Shown here: positions 1 through 6,421 of the stretch, piece after piece
Position numbering within the stretch: the first letter of the stretch is position 1
Layout: every line of letters begins with the position of its first letter
Assembly (NCBI GenBank): GCA_964545585.1
Contig: CAZJFT010000020.1
Location: 1-17,365, forward strand
Source: UBA9642 sp964545585
GTDB lineage: Archaea > Nanobdellota > Nanobdellia > Woesearchaeales > UBA9642
DNA: 17,365 nt
Direction: 5' to 3'
The notes under the pieces: generated by a model
What the model saw: the letters and a program-made list of their open reading frames with translations, nothing else
Told to the model about the DNA's origin: nothing
Databases searched by the model: none
Made by a program: the position numbers and the translations under genes

Positions 1-1860
1 TTCTATCGCATCTTCTATAGTTACTTTCTTTATAGTCCTTGATTCTGGATCCATTGTCGTCTCCCATAATTGTTCTGGATTCATCTCTCCAAGTCCCTTG
101 TATCTTTGGATGCTCACATCCTCCCCTATTTTTGTTATCAATTCGTCCTTTTCCTTATCGCTAAGGCAATAATGCTTCTGGTTCCCTTTCTTTATCAAAT
201 AAAGTGGAGGCTGCGCTAGGTATATGTGTCCTTGCTCTATTAGTGGCTTCATATACCTGTAGAATAACGTCAATAGGAGTGTTCTTATATGGCTTCCATC
301 GACATCTGAATCTGCCATTATTATTATCTTATGATACCGTAATTTTTGTACATTGAACTCTTCTCCGATGCTTGTGCCGAGCGCAGTGATTATGTTAGTT
401 ATCTCTTGGCTGGATAATATCTTGCTCAATCTTGCCTTTTCTACATTCAATATCTTTCCCTTGAGCGGAAGTATAGCTTGGAATTCCCTCTTCCTGCCCT
501 GCTTCGCGCTTCCGCCTGCAGAGTCTCCTTCAACTATGAACAATTCTGATTTTGCGGGATCGCTCTCTGAGCAATCAGCAAGCTTTCCGGGCAGTGTAGA
601 GAACTCTAATGCAGACTTCCTTCTTGTGAGCTCTCTTGCCTTCCTTGCAGCTTCCCTTGCTCTTGCTGCAAGCAATGATTTCTCGATGACCATGACTGCA
701 GTCTTAGGATTTTCTTCTAGGAATGCATTCAACGATGTGCTTACTACGCTATCGACAATCCCTTTGACTTCACTGTTCCCAAGTTTTGTTTTTGTCTGTC
801 CCTCGAATTGTGGCTCAGGGACCTTTACTGATATTATTGCCGACAATCCCTCTCTCACGTCATCACTGCTCAATTTTATCTTTTCCTTGAAGCTGTTGCT
901 CCGCTCTATATAATTGTTTAGCGTCCTTGTCAATGCAGTCTTGAAGCCGACTAAATGTGTCCCTCCCTCTACTGTATTGATGTTGTTTACGAAAGAATAT
1001 ACGTTCTCGTTGTATGAGTCTGAGTACTGCAATGCTATCTCTACATCTATCTTGTCCTTCTGTTTAGTTATATATATAGGTGTGTGTATTATTTTCTTGT
1101 TCTTGTTCAAGAATTCTACGAAGCTTATTATTCCGCCTTCATAATAATATTCTCTCTCCCTTACTTTTATGTTTCCCTCTGTATCTTTCTCGTTCTCTTC
1201 TATACGTTCATCCCTTAATGTTATCTTAACTCCTTTATTCAAGAATGCAAGCTCTCTTAGCCTATTCTCTAATATGTTGAAATCGAATACTTTCTCTGTG
1301 AATATGGTATCGTCCGGAAGGAATGTAACTTTTGTTCCTGTATCTTTTATGTCGCATTCCCCTGTGCTCTCTAGTTTAGTCACGGGGGCCCCGCATTGGT
1401 ATCTTTGGGAGTATATCTTTCCTTCTTTCTTTACTTGTATCGCGAGCTCTTTTGACAATGCAGAGACGACGCTCAATCCTACGCCATGCAGTCCTCCTGA
1501 TACTTTGTATGTGTTCTTGTCAAATTTTCCTCCTGCATGAAGTTTAGTCATGACGACTTCAAGTGCTGGCATGTTATATTTAGGATGAATGTCTACCGGA
1601 ATGCCTCTGCCATTATCTTCTACTGTTATTGAGTTATCTTTTAGTATCGTTACGTTTATCTTTGTGCAGAATCCTGCCAATGCCTCGTCTATGCTGTTAT
1701 CCACTATCTCATAGACCATATGGTGCAATCCCCTGGATGAAGTGCTTCCTATATACATAGAAGGCCTCTTCCTTACTGCATCAAGCCCTCCGAGGACTAC
1801 TATATGCGATGCATCATATTCCTTTGCTCCTATATCCTTCTGAGATTTTTCTTCACTCAA
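1..1860 (-). CDS. gyrB: DNA gyrase subunit B (3' end outside window)
   Basis: ATPase/TOPRIM subunit of type IIA topoisomerase; with GyrA it introduces negative supercoils. 620 codons are visible and only a short C-terminal tail is missing. The GHKL ATPase domain shows the catalytic Glu51 and Mg-binding Asn55 in YEIVDNSIDEA, DNGRG at 82-86 and GGLHGVGLSVV near 120. The TOPRIM domain has EGDSAGG starting at Glu444, PLKGKILNVEKAR and DSDVDGSH near 516-522. The C-terminal motif QRYKGLGEMNPEQLW is present. The start is a TTG: the SD-like GGTGGGAG at 1866-1873 lies five bases upstream and no ATG occurs between it and the conserved domain. Archaeal gyrases are generally considered acquired from bacteria. 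gyrA would be expected just beyond the window edge but cannot be seen. Confidence 0.97.
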   Translation of the reverse strand, partial: MSEEKSQKDIGAKEYDASHIVVLGGLDAVRKRPSMYIGSTSSRGLHHMVYEIVDNSIDEALAGFCTKINVTILKDNSITVEDNGRGIPVDIHPKYNMPALEVVMTKLHAGGKFDKNTYKVSGGLHGVGLSVVSALSKELAIQVKKEGKIYSQRYQCGAPVTKLESTGECDIKDTGTKVTFLPDDTIFTEKVFDFNILENRLRELAFLNKGVKITLRDERIEENEKDTEGNIKVREREYYYEGGIISFVEFLNKNKKIIHTPIYITKQKDKIDVEIALQYSDSYNENVYSFVNNINTVEGGTHLVGFKTALTRTLNNYIERSNSFKEKIKLSSDDVREGLSAIISVKVPEPQFEGQTKTKLGNSEVKGIVDSVVSTSLNAFLEENPKTAVMVIEKSLLAARAREAARKARELTRRKSALEFSTLPGKLADCSESDPAKSELFIVEGDSAGGSAKQGRKREFQAILPLKGKILNVEKARLSKILSSQEITNIITALGTSIGEEFNVQKLRYHKIIIMADSDVDGSHIRTLLLTLFYRYMKPLIEQGHIYLAQPPLYLIKKGNQKHYCLSDKEKDELITKIGEDVSIQRYKGLGEMNPEQLWETTMDPESRTIKKVTIEDAIE

Positions 1861-1910
1861 TTTATCTCCCACCAAATATGTTTTCTCGTCTATAAATCTA
1901 TTATTGGATG

Positions 1911-1931
1911 AACTTATATATGTTTATAAAT
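1911..1931 (-). promoter_or_regulatory. gyrB promoter (TATA region)
   Basis: On the minus strand this stretch reads as overlapping TATA-like boxes (TTTATAAA, then ATATATAAG). A start about 26 nt downstream would fall near 1890-1897 and give a 30-37 nt leader carrying the GGTGGGAG ribosome binding site. A second A/T box at 1890-1899 is too close to the ribosome binding site. Confidence 0.5.
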
Positions 1932-2380
1932 GTTGTTGTTGTTTCTGTCGTCGGGTTTGAATTTTTTTTATTTTTTTGCGTAGTCTTCAAGTTTTTCAGA
2001 AATTCAAAAGAATTATATTTCTTAAAACATTTAATCAATTTTTGTTTTTTATTTTTTTTGTCGCTTGTTTTTTCGAGCAAAAAATATTTTGTTTTCAACC
2101 CAATTTTTTTATTTATTTTCTCGACGAGAAAAAAATATTTGTTTATTTCTATCAAAATATTTCGTCTGATTCACTAATGATAAACTATTTAAATGAGTTC
2201 TTTTATAAAATAACTTGTTTGATTTTTTTTTAGTAAAAAGTTTACTGAAAAAATAAAATCGATTGAAAAAACTGTAAAAATAAAAAAGTGCACTATATGT
2301 TTTTCGAAAAAACGATACTCATGGTAGAATTTCTAGACTTACTCTATAATTATTTATCTATAGAGGCAAGAATATCAAAA
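1932..2380. other. AT-rich divergent intergenic region with multiple palindromes
   Basis: There is no credible gene over about 450 nt. Open frames here are low-complexity Phe/Lys/Asn strings on both strands with no ribosome binding site. The plus strand is T-rich up to about 2160 and A-rich from about 2230 to 2310. Short inverted repeats include TTTCTCG-A-CGAGAAA (2117-2131), AGTAAA-AAG-TTTACT (2232-2246), TTTTTCGAAAAA (about 2300-2311) and CTCTATA/TATAGAG with a 10-nt loop (2342-2365). It lies between the divergent gyrB and ATP-grasp genes. It could be regulatory DNA, a nucleoid-protein site or an origin-like unwinding region; the sequence does not decide. Confidence 0.6.
2175..2195 (+). promoter_or_regulatory. 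orphan promoter-like box
   Basis: AATGATAAACTATT followed by an A/T run closely matches the box just upstream of the cca start at 15774-15794. A start would be expected near 2215, but no gene is recognisable there. Confidence 0.25.
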
Positions 2381-2382
2381 AA

Positions 2383-2394
2383 TATACTATATAC
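2383..2394 (+). promoter_or_regulatory. TATA box of ATP-grasp gene
   Basis: TATACTATATAC is centred about 26 nt before a predicted transcription start near 2414. This leaves a leader of about 20 nt that contains the ribosome binding site GGTGGAGAT at 2423-2431. Confidence 0.5.
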
Positions 2395-2433
2395 ACAACT
2401 TTATGCAAATACTATTTGTGCTGGTGGAGATCA

Positions 2434-3567
2434 ATGAAGGTAGCGATATTATCCAATCTATTCAAGGAGAACACAGAATATAAGGAAGTAGAAGAAGACC
2501 TGATGGAAGTCGGCAATGCAGTCAAGAGGGTCCTTGAAGCAGCAGGTCATGAGGCAGTATTCTTTGATGTCAATGAGAAGACTTTCGAGGAATTGAGGAA
2601 ATCAGACATAGACATGGCATTCAATGTATGCGAACGATTCAACGGATCGAGCCTTTTCGAGCCGCACATCGCATCAATGCTTGAATTATTGAATATCCCT
2701 TACACAGGTTCCGGGCCTCTCACTCTAGCGACATGCATAAACAAGGTCAGAGTGAAAGAGATATTGATGCATCACGGGATATTGACACCTAATTATCAAG
2801 TGTTCTATTCGAGGAATAAGAAGATTGATCCAGAATTGAAATTCCCATTGATAGTCAAGCCGGTATGCATGGACAACAGTATAGGCATCGGTGCAGATGC
2901 TGTAGTTCGAAATGAGGAAGAGTTGCGATCAAAAGTATCATATATATTGAGGACTTATGACCAGCCTGCATTAGCAGAGGAATTCATCGAAGGAAAAGAG
3001 ATCACTGTGGGCGTATTAGGCAATGGAAGGAATGCAACGATATTGCCATTGTCTGAAGTAGTTTTCAGGAATTGGCCAGAAAATGAGTCAAAAGTGTATA
3101 GTTATGAGGCTAAATGGTTGAAGGATTCTGATGAATGGAAAGGAGTCGCTATTGAGTGTCCTCCATCACTGCCTAAATATCAGGAGTACCGGATAAAGAG
3201 GACGGCATTGCAAGTATATAATGTATTAGGATGCAGGGATTATGGAAGAATAGATTTCAGGTTGAGCAATGACGGCGTCCCATATGTTCTTGAGATGAAC
3301 CCTAATCCGGGGATAAGCCCGTATCTAGGACCAGATGAACAGCCAGATTTCATGCCGTTCGCGAGCCAGAAGGCAGGATTGACATATGATGAATTGATAA
3401 TGAAGATATTCAATGAGGCATTAGAGAGGAACAATATGACAATAAGGATATTGCCTTCACCGAAACCAGTCGAGGCAACAGTCAAGACAGATATCTTAGT
3501 CTCCACTTCAGGCCCATCTAATTCCATAAGCCTTGAGACTCCCATAGATAATTCTAAGAAAAAATAA
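2434..3567 (+). CDS. D-Ala-D-Ala-ligase-like ATP-grasp protein
   Basis: ATP-dependent carboxylate-amine ligase of the D-alanine-D-alanine ligase family (COG1181 type), 377 residues. Family landmarks are an N-terminal alpha/beta domain starting MKVAIL, the segment NIPYTGSGPLTLATCINK before the ATP-grasp core, the lysine in FPLIVKPV with the flexible loop NSIGIGA, the acidic segment LAEEFIEGKEITVGVLGN, and the Mg/ATP site RIDFRLSN...VLEMNPNPGISP. The glycine-rich substrate motif of true Ddl enzymes is replaced by GSSLFEPH, so the substrate is probably not D-Ala, and archaea lack murein. ATG 2434 is chosen because GGTGGAGAT ends just before it; an upstream TTG at 2416 would place the ribosome binding site inside the gene. 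The C-terminal 30 residues are Ser/Pro/Thr-rich and probably disordered. Two Fem/DUF2156-type acyltransferases follow. Confidence 0.88.
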   Translation: MKVAILSNLFKENTEYKEVEEDLMEVGNAVKRVLEAAGHEAVFFDVNEKTFEELRKSDIDMAFNVCERFNGSSLFEPHIASMLELLNIPYTGSGPLTLATCINKVRVKEILMHHGILTPNYQVFYSRNKKIDPELKFPLIVKPVCMDNSIGIGADAVVRNEEELRSKVSYILRTYDQPALAEEFIEGKEITVGVLGNGRNATILPLSEVVFRNWPENESKVYSYEAKWLKDSDEWKGVAIECPPSLPKYQEYRIKRTALQVYNVLGCRDYGRIDFRLSNDGVPYVLEMNPNPGISPYLGPDEQPDFMPFASQKAGLTYDELIMKIFNEALERNNMTIRILPSPKPVEATVKTDILVSTSGPSNSISLETPIDNSKKK

Positions 3568-3575
3568 CAACAAAT

Positions 3576-3594
3576 AAAAATACTTAGTATTTTT
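3576..3594. terminator. 8-bp inverted repeat between ATP-grasp and acyltransferase genes
   Basis: AAAAATAC and GTATTTTT flank a 3-nt loop, nine bases after the ATP-grasp stop codon. It could be a weak U-tailed terminator. Alternatively the AT-rich left arm is part of a promoter for the next gene, whose start lies about 40 nt downstream. Confidence 0.35.
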
Positions 3595-3624
3595 CTATGC
3601 TATCGATGGGTGTGTAGTTTTAAA

Positions 3625-4530
3625 ATGGAAGTAATTTCTGACATAAAATCGAGCAAGGAATTGATAGAGCTTTCTATAAAAAAACATGGGCACAGTGCAG
3701 AGCACTATTATTATTGTTACTTGTATAACATTGAGCCTTGGGAGAAGCCTTACTATCTCAGATGGGATGATGATAAGGCGATACTTGCAAAGCATGACAC
3801 ACATGATAATGAATGGTATATTTTTGTAGGGGTGCTTGCCCCGGAGGAGGAAAGAATAGCCCTTCTAAAGGAATTCATTGACTATGCATTCTCTAATGGT
3901 GCAAAGAAATTATGGTGTGAGTTCAAGACTCCATTCAGGAAAAGAGTCGTCGCAGAATTGAAAGATTCATCATATAAGGTGAACAAGATAAATTATACGC
4001 TCACATGGCCTGTCTTTGACATGAAGCAATGGTCTGGCGACAGGATGGAAGGAAAAGAATGGAAGGATATGCGCTATTACTGGAACAAGTTCTTCAGGGA
4101 GCATAAAGTTGAATTCAGGGAGTATACTCCAGAAGACAAAGAAGTATTGAAAGAAATAGTCAAGAGATGGAAAGAAGAGCGGAATGGCTCGGACAAGACA
4201 TATGATCATTATTATCTTGCTGCGATAGAGAATGATTTCAGAGGATACAATACTCGTGTGATGATGGTGGACGGGAAGATATGCGGAGTTACGGCAGGTT
4301 ATGCATTGACGAACAGGAATTATTATTATTCAAGCATAGGCATAACTATAAAAGAATTCGACAGGATAGGAGAGATAGCGAATATGGATGACTTAATCAC
4401 CTTGAAAAAGCAAGGCCATGAGATGGTAGATTTCGGAGGCGGCGAGCCGCACCTTACAGGATTCAAGAGCAAATTCAAGCCGACATATTATTACAAGACA
4501 CATGTATTCTCTATAGTGAAGAGGGAGTGA
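3625..4530 (+). CDS. Fem/DUF2156-type GNAT acyltransferase, copy 1
   Basis: 301-residue soluble protein resembling the phosphatidylglycerol lysyltransferase C-terminal/DUF2156 and Fem group, whose members move an aminoacyl group from aminoacyl-tRNA to lipids or peptides. Two GNAT-like halves are inferred. The C-terminal half carries the hallmark VDFGGGEPHLTGFKSKF, in which a glycine-rich turn is followed by a Phe-Lys-x-Lys-Phe block, typical of this superfamily. The N-terminal part has a Tyr-rich block after GHSAEH and APEEERIALL. ATG 3625 is preferred, with GGGTG at 3608-3612 as ribosome binding site; GTG 3610 is the alternative. There are no membrane segments. It is clearly homologous to the next gene (EH-Y start block, AP-x-x-ER, FFR-HKVE, FG-(S/G) turn), so the pair arose by tandem duplication. 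The family assignment is from memory of motifs; the substrate is unknown. Confidence 0.78.
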   Translation: MEVISDIKSSKELIELSIKKHGHSAEHYYYCYLYNIEPWEKPYYLRWDDDKAILAKHDTHDNEWYIFVGVLAPEEERIALLKEFIDYAFSNGAKKLWCEFKTPFRKRVVAELKDSSYKVNKINYTLTWPVFDMKQWSGDRMEGKEWKDMRYYWNKFFREHKVEFREYTPEDKEVLKEIVKRWKEERNGSDKTYDHYYLAAIENDFRGYNTRVMMVDGKICGVTAGYALTNRNYYYSSIGITIKEFDRIGEIANMDDLITLKKQGHEMVDFGGGEPHLTGFKSKFKPTYYYKTHVFSIVKRE

Positions 4531-4572
4531 TACACTTTAACCTTTTAATGATGGGCTGTTGAAGAAGGAAAA

Positions 4573-4582
4573 GTATATATAC
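4573..4582 (+). promoter_or_regulatory. TATA box of acyltransferase copy 2
   Basis: GTATATATAC is centred about 27 nt before ATG 4605, the spacing expected for a leaderless archaeal transcript. Confidence 0.55.
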
Positions 4583-4604
4583 TCGAACGATACGGCGGGA
4601 CTAA

Positions 4605-5609
4605 ATGATAGATATGCAATTTTTTGAAGACATCAAGGATGAAAAGACGATAAACATAATAAGGGATGTTATAGATGCAAACGGTTATGCGCCAGAACAT
4701 AACTACTTTGAGCTATTGAGCTATGAGTCGAAGGATTCAAAACCATTGTTTGTTCACTTCGGTGAGCGAAAAGGGTTGTTCGCAGTAGATTATGAAGACG
4801 TATGGCAGGTCTTATCAGAGATAATGGCCCCAAAGAATGAACGTGCAGAGTTGTTCATAAAATTTGCAGAACACCTGTTCAAGAGCAAGAATGTGAAGAA
4901 GATAATGGTAGAGTTCCCATTCGAATTGAGAAAGGAGATCAGCAGAAAAATACGCGAAAAGAATAAGATATTCATCGATCCTGCAGAGAAGAGATTAACA
5001 GTCGGTGATGTAGTAGAGCATTATTATACTCCTATAATAAGCCTTGCACATTGGGATCCGACCCTTAACGGGCCGGATTTCAGCAAATTACGAAAGGCAA
5101 AGAACAGGTTCTTTAGGACACATAAGGTCGAGATAATAAAGAACGGAGATATCGCCAATGTACCTGTAAAAGATATAAGAGAGATGGTCCTTGCATGGGC
5201 AAAGAACAGGAAAGCAAAGGACAGGGCATCATATGATTCATACATCTCATTCATAAACAATGGATGCAAAGGGGCGGCAGTGTCATTATTGATAAAGATA
5301 GACGACAAGGTCAGAGGGCTTGCGTCAGCTTCAGTCATTCCGAATAGTTCAAAGACAGTATATTACAACATCAATTTGCACGATTATTCCATACCTGAAC
5401 TAGGCGATTTCCTAACGGTGCTTTTCTTGGATGAATTGAAGGCGTCAGGATATGAATTCCTTAACTTCGGCTCTTCTGACAAGAGATTATTGCAGTACAA
5501 AGAGAAATTCAATCCAGTATCAAAGTATGATTCAGCATTATTCTACGTGAGATATGAACCGGAGAAACGGAAGGAAGAGAAGAAAGCTATAGTTGAAGAG
5601 AAAGTGTGA
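4605..5609 (+). CDS. Fem/DUF2156-type GNAT acyltransferase, copy 2
   Basis: 334-residue paralogue of the preceding gene. Shared landmarks are YAPEHNYFELLSY near residue 27, MAPKNERAELF near 75, NRFFRTHKVEII near 168 and the C-terminal turn LNFGSSDKRLLQYKEKFNP. The N-terminal half is divergent. The C-terminus adds a Lys/Glu-rich tail (EKRKEEKKAIVEEKV) absent from copy 1. The start ATG 4605 fits a leaderless transcript from the TATA box at 4573; ATG 4614 is the alternative. The stop codon ends one base before the discriminator position of the convergent tRNA-Thr. An own promoter suggests it is expressed separately from copy 1. The likely role is aminoacyl or acyl transfer in the same pathway as the ATP-grasp enzyme; the substrate is not inferable. 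Confidence 0.78.
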   Translation: MIDMQFFEDIKDEKTINIIRDVIDANGYAPEHNYFELLSYESKDSKPLFVHFGERKGLFAVDYEDVWQVLSEIMAPKNERAELFIKFAEHLFKSKNVKKIMVEFPFELRKEISRKIREKNKIFIDPAEKRLTVGDVVEHYYTPIISLAHWDPTLNGPDFSKLRKAKNRFFRTHKVEIIKNGDIANVPVKDIREMVLAWAKNRKAKDRASYDSYISFINNGCKGAAVSLLIKIDDKVRGLASASVIPNSSKTVYYNINLHDYSIPELGDFLTVLFLDELKASGYEFLNFGSSDKRLLQYKEKFNPVSKYDSALFYVRYEPEKRKEEKKAIVEEKV

Positions 5610-5704
5610 AGCCTCTGGAGGGAGTTGCACCCTCGACCTGCTGCTTTTTCTGATGCATTTATGCATGTACGAAGCAGCCGCAATAGCTACTATGCTACAG
5701 AGGC
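5610..5704 (-). tRNA. tRNA-Thr(CGU) with 22-nt intron
   Basis: Complete cloverleaf on the minus strand. Acceptor stem GCCTCTG/CAGAGGC (5698-5704 with 5611-5617), T8 A9, D stem GCA/TGC, anticodon stem GCTGC/GCAGC (5674-5678 with 5640-5644), variable loop AGGTC, T stem GAGGG/CCCTC. The anticodon loop reads TT-CGT-A, then an intron at 5646-5667 at the canonical 37/38 site, then A38. The intron contains ATGCA/TGCAT, which pairs internally. G1-C72, C2-G71, anticodon G35 U36 and discriminator U73 fit archaeal threonine identity. CCA is not encoded, so CCA addition is needed. Oddities: position 19 is C instead of G, and T-loop position 55 is G instead of T (loop TGCAACT). The central bulge-helix-bulge helix is imperfect. 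It could be a degenerate gene, but all stems are intact. Confidence 0.78.
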
Positions 5705-5715
5705 GAGCGAAGCGA

Positions 5716-5763
5716 GCATCTGTGCACTAAAAATCTCGCAGGATTTTTCTGTGCTACAGAGGC
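5716..5763. repeat. long imperfect hairpin containing a copy of the tRNA-Thr 5' end
   Basis: TGCTACAGAGGC, the complement of the tRNA 5' end at 5693-5704, recurs exactly at 5752-5763. An inverted near-copy, GCATCTGTGCA, lies at 5716-5726 between them. The inverted copy and the distal copy form a long hairpin that includes a perfect AAAAATC/GATTTTT stem around a 6-nt loop. A direct repeat GCGAGC-GAA-GCGAGC lies at 5702-5717. Confidence 0.7.
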
Positions 5764-5785
5764 ATGAAAGTAAGAAATTAATTTG

Positions 5786-5796
5786 CTTTATAAAAA
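5786..5796 (-). promoter_or_regulatory. probable promoter of the tRNA-Thr transcript
   Basis: TTTTTATAAAG on the minus strand is the only TATA box between the zinc-ribbon gene and the tRNA. A start 26 nt downstream falls at about 5765, at the start of the duplicated tRNA 5' segment and about 60 nt before the tRNA itself. Confidence 0.4.
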
Positions 5797-5809
5797 TTCC
5801 TATAGAAAT

Positions 5810-5965
5810 TTAAATATTTAGTTTTTCCTTTATCTCTTCATCACTCAACTTGTTCTGGCATTCATTGCATATCGCATACTTTTTCTTTCCTTTTGTGTAA
5901 TATGTTCCTATTATCTTGTTCATGAATGTAGTCTCTATCCGTTTATTGCATGTTTCACATTTCAT
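5810..5965 (-). CDS. small zinc-ribbon protein (51 aa)
   Basis: Short ORF starting MKCETCNKRI and ending KEKLNI. Cys3 and Cys6 (CETC) and Cys33 and Cys36 (CNEC) form two CxxC knuckles about 26 residues apart, a classic zinc ribbon, with a basic stretch YTKGKKKYAI between them and a short acidic-basic helix at the C-terminus. Its ATG overlaps the TGA of the upstream gene in an ATGA junction, which indicates translational coupling. Small CxxC..CxxC ribbons of this kind are common in archaea, usually as nucleic-acid or protein-binding accessory factors; the exact role is unknown. It precedes the tRNA-Thr gene on the same strand. Confidence 0.8.
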   Translation of the reverse strand: MKCETCNKRIETTFMNKIIGTYYTKGKKKYAICNECQNKLSDEEIKEKLNI

Positions 5966-6363
5966 CTTCTGGAATTATGCCTCGCGTTGCGGTTCATCAA
6001 ACTGTTGACTTCCCCGTCTTCCAGTTCTATAAGTAGCTTGTTCAACTGCTCGAAAACCCTTTTCAAGTCGTTGAGGTCTGCTTCTAGCTCCCATGTTGTC
6101 TTGTTCTCTTTTTTCTCGTTCTGTATTGCTACGTTCATCTTGTTTGCGAGATTCTCAATATACTCTAGTGTCTCTTTTATTGTGTCCTTGTCAGTGTACT
6201 TGTTATGTTTTATGGCTTTTTTTATCTCTTCTATTGAATTCCTGTCATGTGGCGCAAGCTCGTATGGGGTGTATGCCCTGTCTCTTAGTTCTGATTCTGA
6301 TACTGATCTCATGTAATCCTCTGAGAGGTCTCTTGTGTTTATATCCCTATCTTTATAGCTCAT
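5962..6363 (-). CDS. hypothetical charged helical protein (133 aa)
   Basis: No family recognised. The protein is soluble and very rich in Asp, Glu, Lys, Arg and Asn, with no Cys and no membrane segment. Residues about 41-120 look alpha-helical with heptad-like hydrophobics (IEEIKKAI, IKETLEYIENL, LEADLNDLKRVFEQLNKLLIEL), which suggests a coiled coil or helical hairpin. The N-terminal 40 residues (SYKDRDINTRDLSEDY) and the Asn/Arg-rich tail look disordered. Its stop is fused to the start of the zinc-ribbon gene (ATGA), so the two are probably made together. No strong ribosome binding site precedes ATG 6363; an A/T box near 6403-6415 on the minus strand could drive it. Confidence 0.7.
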   Translation of the reverse strand: MSYKDRDINTRDLSEDYMRSVSESELRDRAYTPYELAPHDRNSIEEIKKAIKHNKYTDKDTIKETLEYIENLANKMNVAIQNEKKENKTTWELEADLNDLKRVFEQLNKLLIELEDGEVNSLMNRNARHNSRR

Positions 6364-6421
6364 TTTATAGAATCTCGCATCAATGATATGATGAATCTGT
6401 CAGGATTTTAAAATATTGCGA

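Noticed and set aside
353..1540. Three plus-strand open frames covering most of this stretch
   Set aside because: They lie antisense to gyrB, whose catalytic motifs are unambiguous on the other strand, and their translations look like Ser/Leu/Phe-rich shadow sequence.
1901..2233. Open frames on both strands in the AT-rich gap
   Set aside because: Low-complexity Phe/Lys/Asn strings with no ribosome binding site; they result from absence of GC-containing stop contexts rather than coding.
5702..5717. GCGAGC direct repeat as a possible CRISPR or insertion-sequence end
   Set aside because: Only two six-base units separated by GAA; no spacer array, no transposase and no target duplication.
5625..5813. 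Plus-strand 62-codon open frame
   Set aside because: It runs through the tRNA-Thr gene and the hairpin on the other strand and resembles no protein.
6364..6421. C-box-like ATGATGA on the plus strand, possible C/D guide RNA
   Set aside because: No CTGA D box at the right distance and no C'/D' pair.
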